Of a stretch of 46,987 bases of DNA, positions 46,198 through 46,987 are shown in pieces. Below the pieces are notes generated by a model that was not told where the DNA came from, did no database searches, and saw only the letters and a program-made list of their open reading frames with translations. Source of the stretch: Candidatus Thioglobus autotrophicus (GTDB lineage: Bacteria; Pseudomonadota; Gammaproteobacteria; PS1; Pseudothioglobaceae); contig JAKUUR010000002.1 in assembly GCA_022448455.1 (NCBI GenBank), forward strand, positions 74,241-121,227, written 5' to 3'. The position numbers and the translations under genes are program-made. How positions within the stretch are numbered: position 1 is the stretch's first letter; every line of letters begins with the position of its first letter.

Positions 46198-46509
46198 TTA
46201 GTTAAGTTGGATCTTTACATCAACACCTGCAGCAAGATCTAACTTCATCAATGCATCAACGGTTTTGTCTGTTGGACTAATCACGTCCATCAATCTAACA
46301 TAAGTTTTTAATTCGTATTGATCTCTAGCATCCTTATTAACATGCGGAGAAGTTAAAACGGTAAAACGTTCTTTCTTTGTAGGCAAAGGAATTGGACCCC
46401 TTACACTAGCGCCAGTTCGCTTAGCTGTTTCAACAATCTCTACGGCTGATTTATCGATTAATCGATGATCAAATGCCTTCAATTTAATTCTAATATTTTG
46501 ATTGCTCAT
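46198..46509 (-). CDS. rpsJ: 30S ribosomal protein S10
   Basis: 103 residues, same as E. coli. [47 protein letters not shown] with the long loop, and the C-terminal [29 protein letters not shown]. Also the NusB partner in antitermination. First gene of the S10 operon, only 85 bp from tuf. Confidence 0.98.
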   Translation of the reverse strand: MSNQNIRIKLKAFDHRLIDKSAVEIVETAKRTGASVRGPIPLPTKKERFTVLTSPHVNKDARDQYELKTYVRLMDVISPTDKTVDALMKLDLAAGVDVKIQLN

Positions 46510-46542
46510 CTGCCTATTTACCTTCTCTGACTTCTTAAACGA

Positions 46543-46578
46543 AAAAACCGTCGATTATACAATATTTCGACGGTTTTT
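46543..46578 (-). terminator. Terminator between tuf and rpsJ, with a -10-like TATAAT in its loop
   Basis: Perfect 12-bp inverted repeat AAAAACCGTCGA (46543-46554) and TCGACGGTTTTT (46567-46578), 12-base loop. On the minus strand the stem ends in a run of six T. TATAAT lies at 46554-46559 on the minus strand, overlapping the loop and the stem edge, but no good -35 is seen 16-18 bp upstream. Confidence 0.75.
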
Positions 46579-46594
46579 ATTTACCTAAATACTC

Positions 46595-46987
<393 letters not shown>

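Overview
The window comes from a low-GC, probably marine, heterotrophic gammaproteobacterium. By eye it is roughly 35-40% G+C over most of its length. Three things point this way: the complete S10-spc-alpha ribosomal cluster in enterobacterial order, the long membrane-anchored FadE-type acyl-CoA dehydrogenase, and the short intergenic gaps. I cannot name the genus from sequence alone.

Layout. (1) 1-2408, minus strand: a three-gene acyl-CoA unit, made of a hotdog thioesterase of the betainyl-CoA type, an acyl-CoA dehydrogenase and an NDP-forming acyl-CoA ligase cut by the left edge. (2) 2636-9620: housekeeping genes. These are engB, an AddB-like Fe-S nuclease, cca (convergent, overlapping the nuclease), msrB with an apparently leaderless promoter, and a minus-strand tdk-patatin-TSUP operon. 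(3) 9621-10005 is the only gene-free stretch over 300 bp. It holds a decayed, frameshifted fragment that looks like the end of a histidine-kinase-like ATPase domain. An alpha/beta hydrolase and an acetoacetyl-CoA synthetase (minus) follow. (4) 13239-18455: a four-gene family-5 (peptide-type) ABC importer with a Tat-exported binding protein, visibly richer in G+C than its surroundings. It faces a CocE/NonD-type hydrolase. (5) 20780-21412: an AT-rich orphan methyltransferase. (6) 21583-30928, minus: a fatty-acid beta-oxidation operon fadE-fadB(N)-fadA-nitronate monooxygenase-DUF2889-fadD, with a divergent AraC-type regulator at 31077. (7) 32079-46987, minus: tuf (partial), then all genes of the S10, spc and alpha operons, followed by rpsU and yqeY.

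How it fits together. The fad operon covers activation (FadD), dehydrogenation (FadE), hydration and second oxidation (FadB/N) and thiolysis (FadA). The left-edge unit plus acetoacetyl-CoA synthetase are parts expected in a carnitine/butyrobetaine-type route that releases glycine betaine and acetoacetate; this is inference, because the dehydrogenase and the cleavage enzyme are not in view. In the ribosomal cluster the most notable points are a consensus promoter and a potential pseudoknot in the alpha-operon leader (an S4 target candidate), a Lys-rich repeat extension on L30, and an acidic tandem-repeat tail on L3.

I see no tRNA, rRNA, CRISPR array, insertion sequence or recognisable defence system. 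Many starts had to be moved inward from the longest open frame; the reason is given in each entry.
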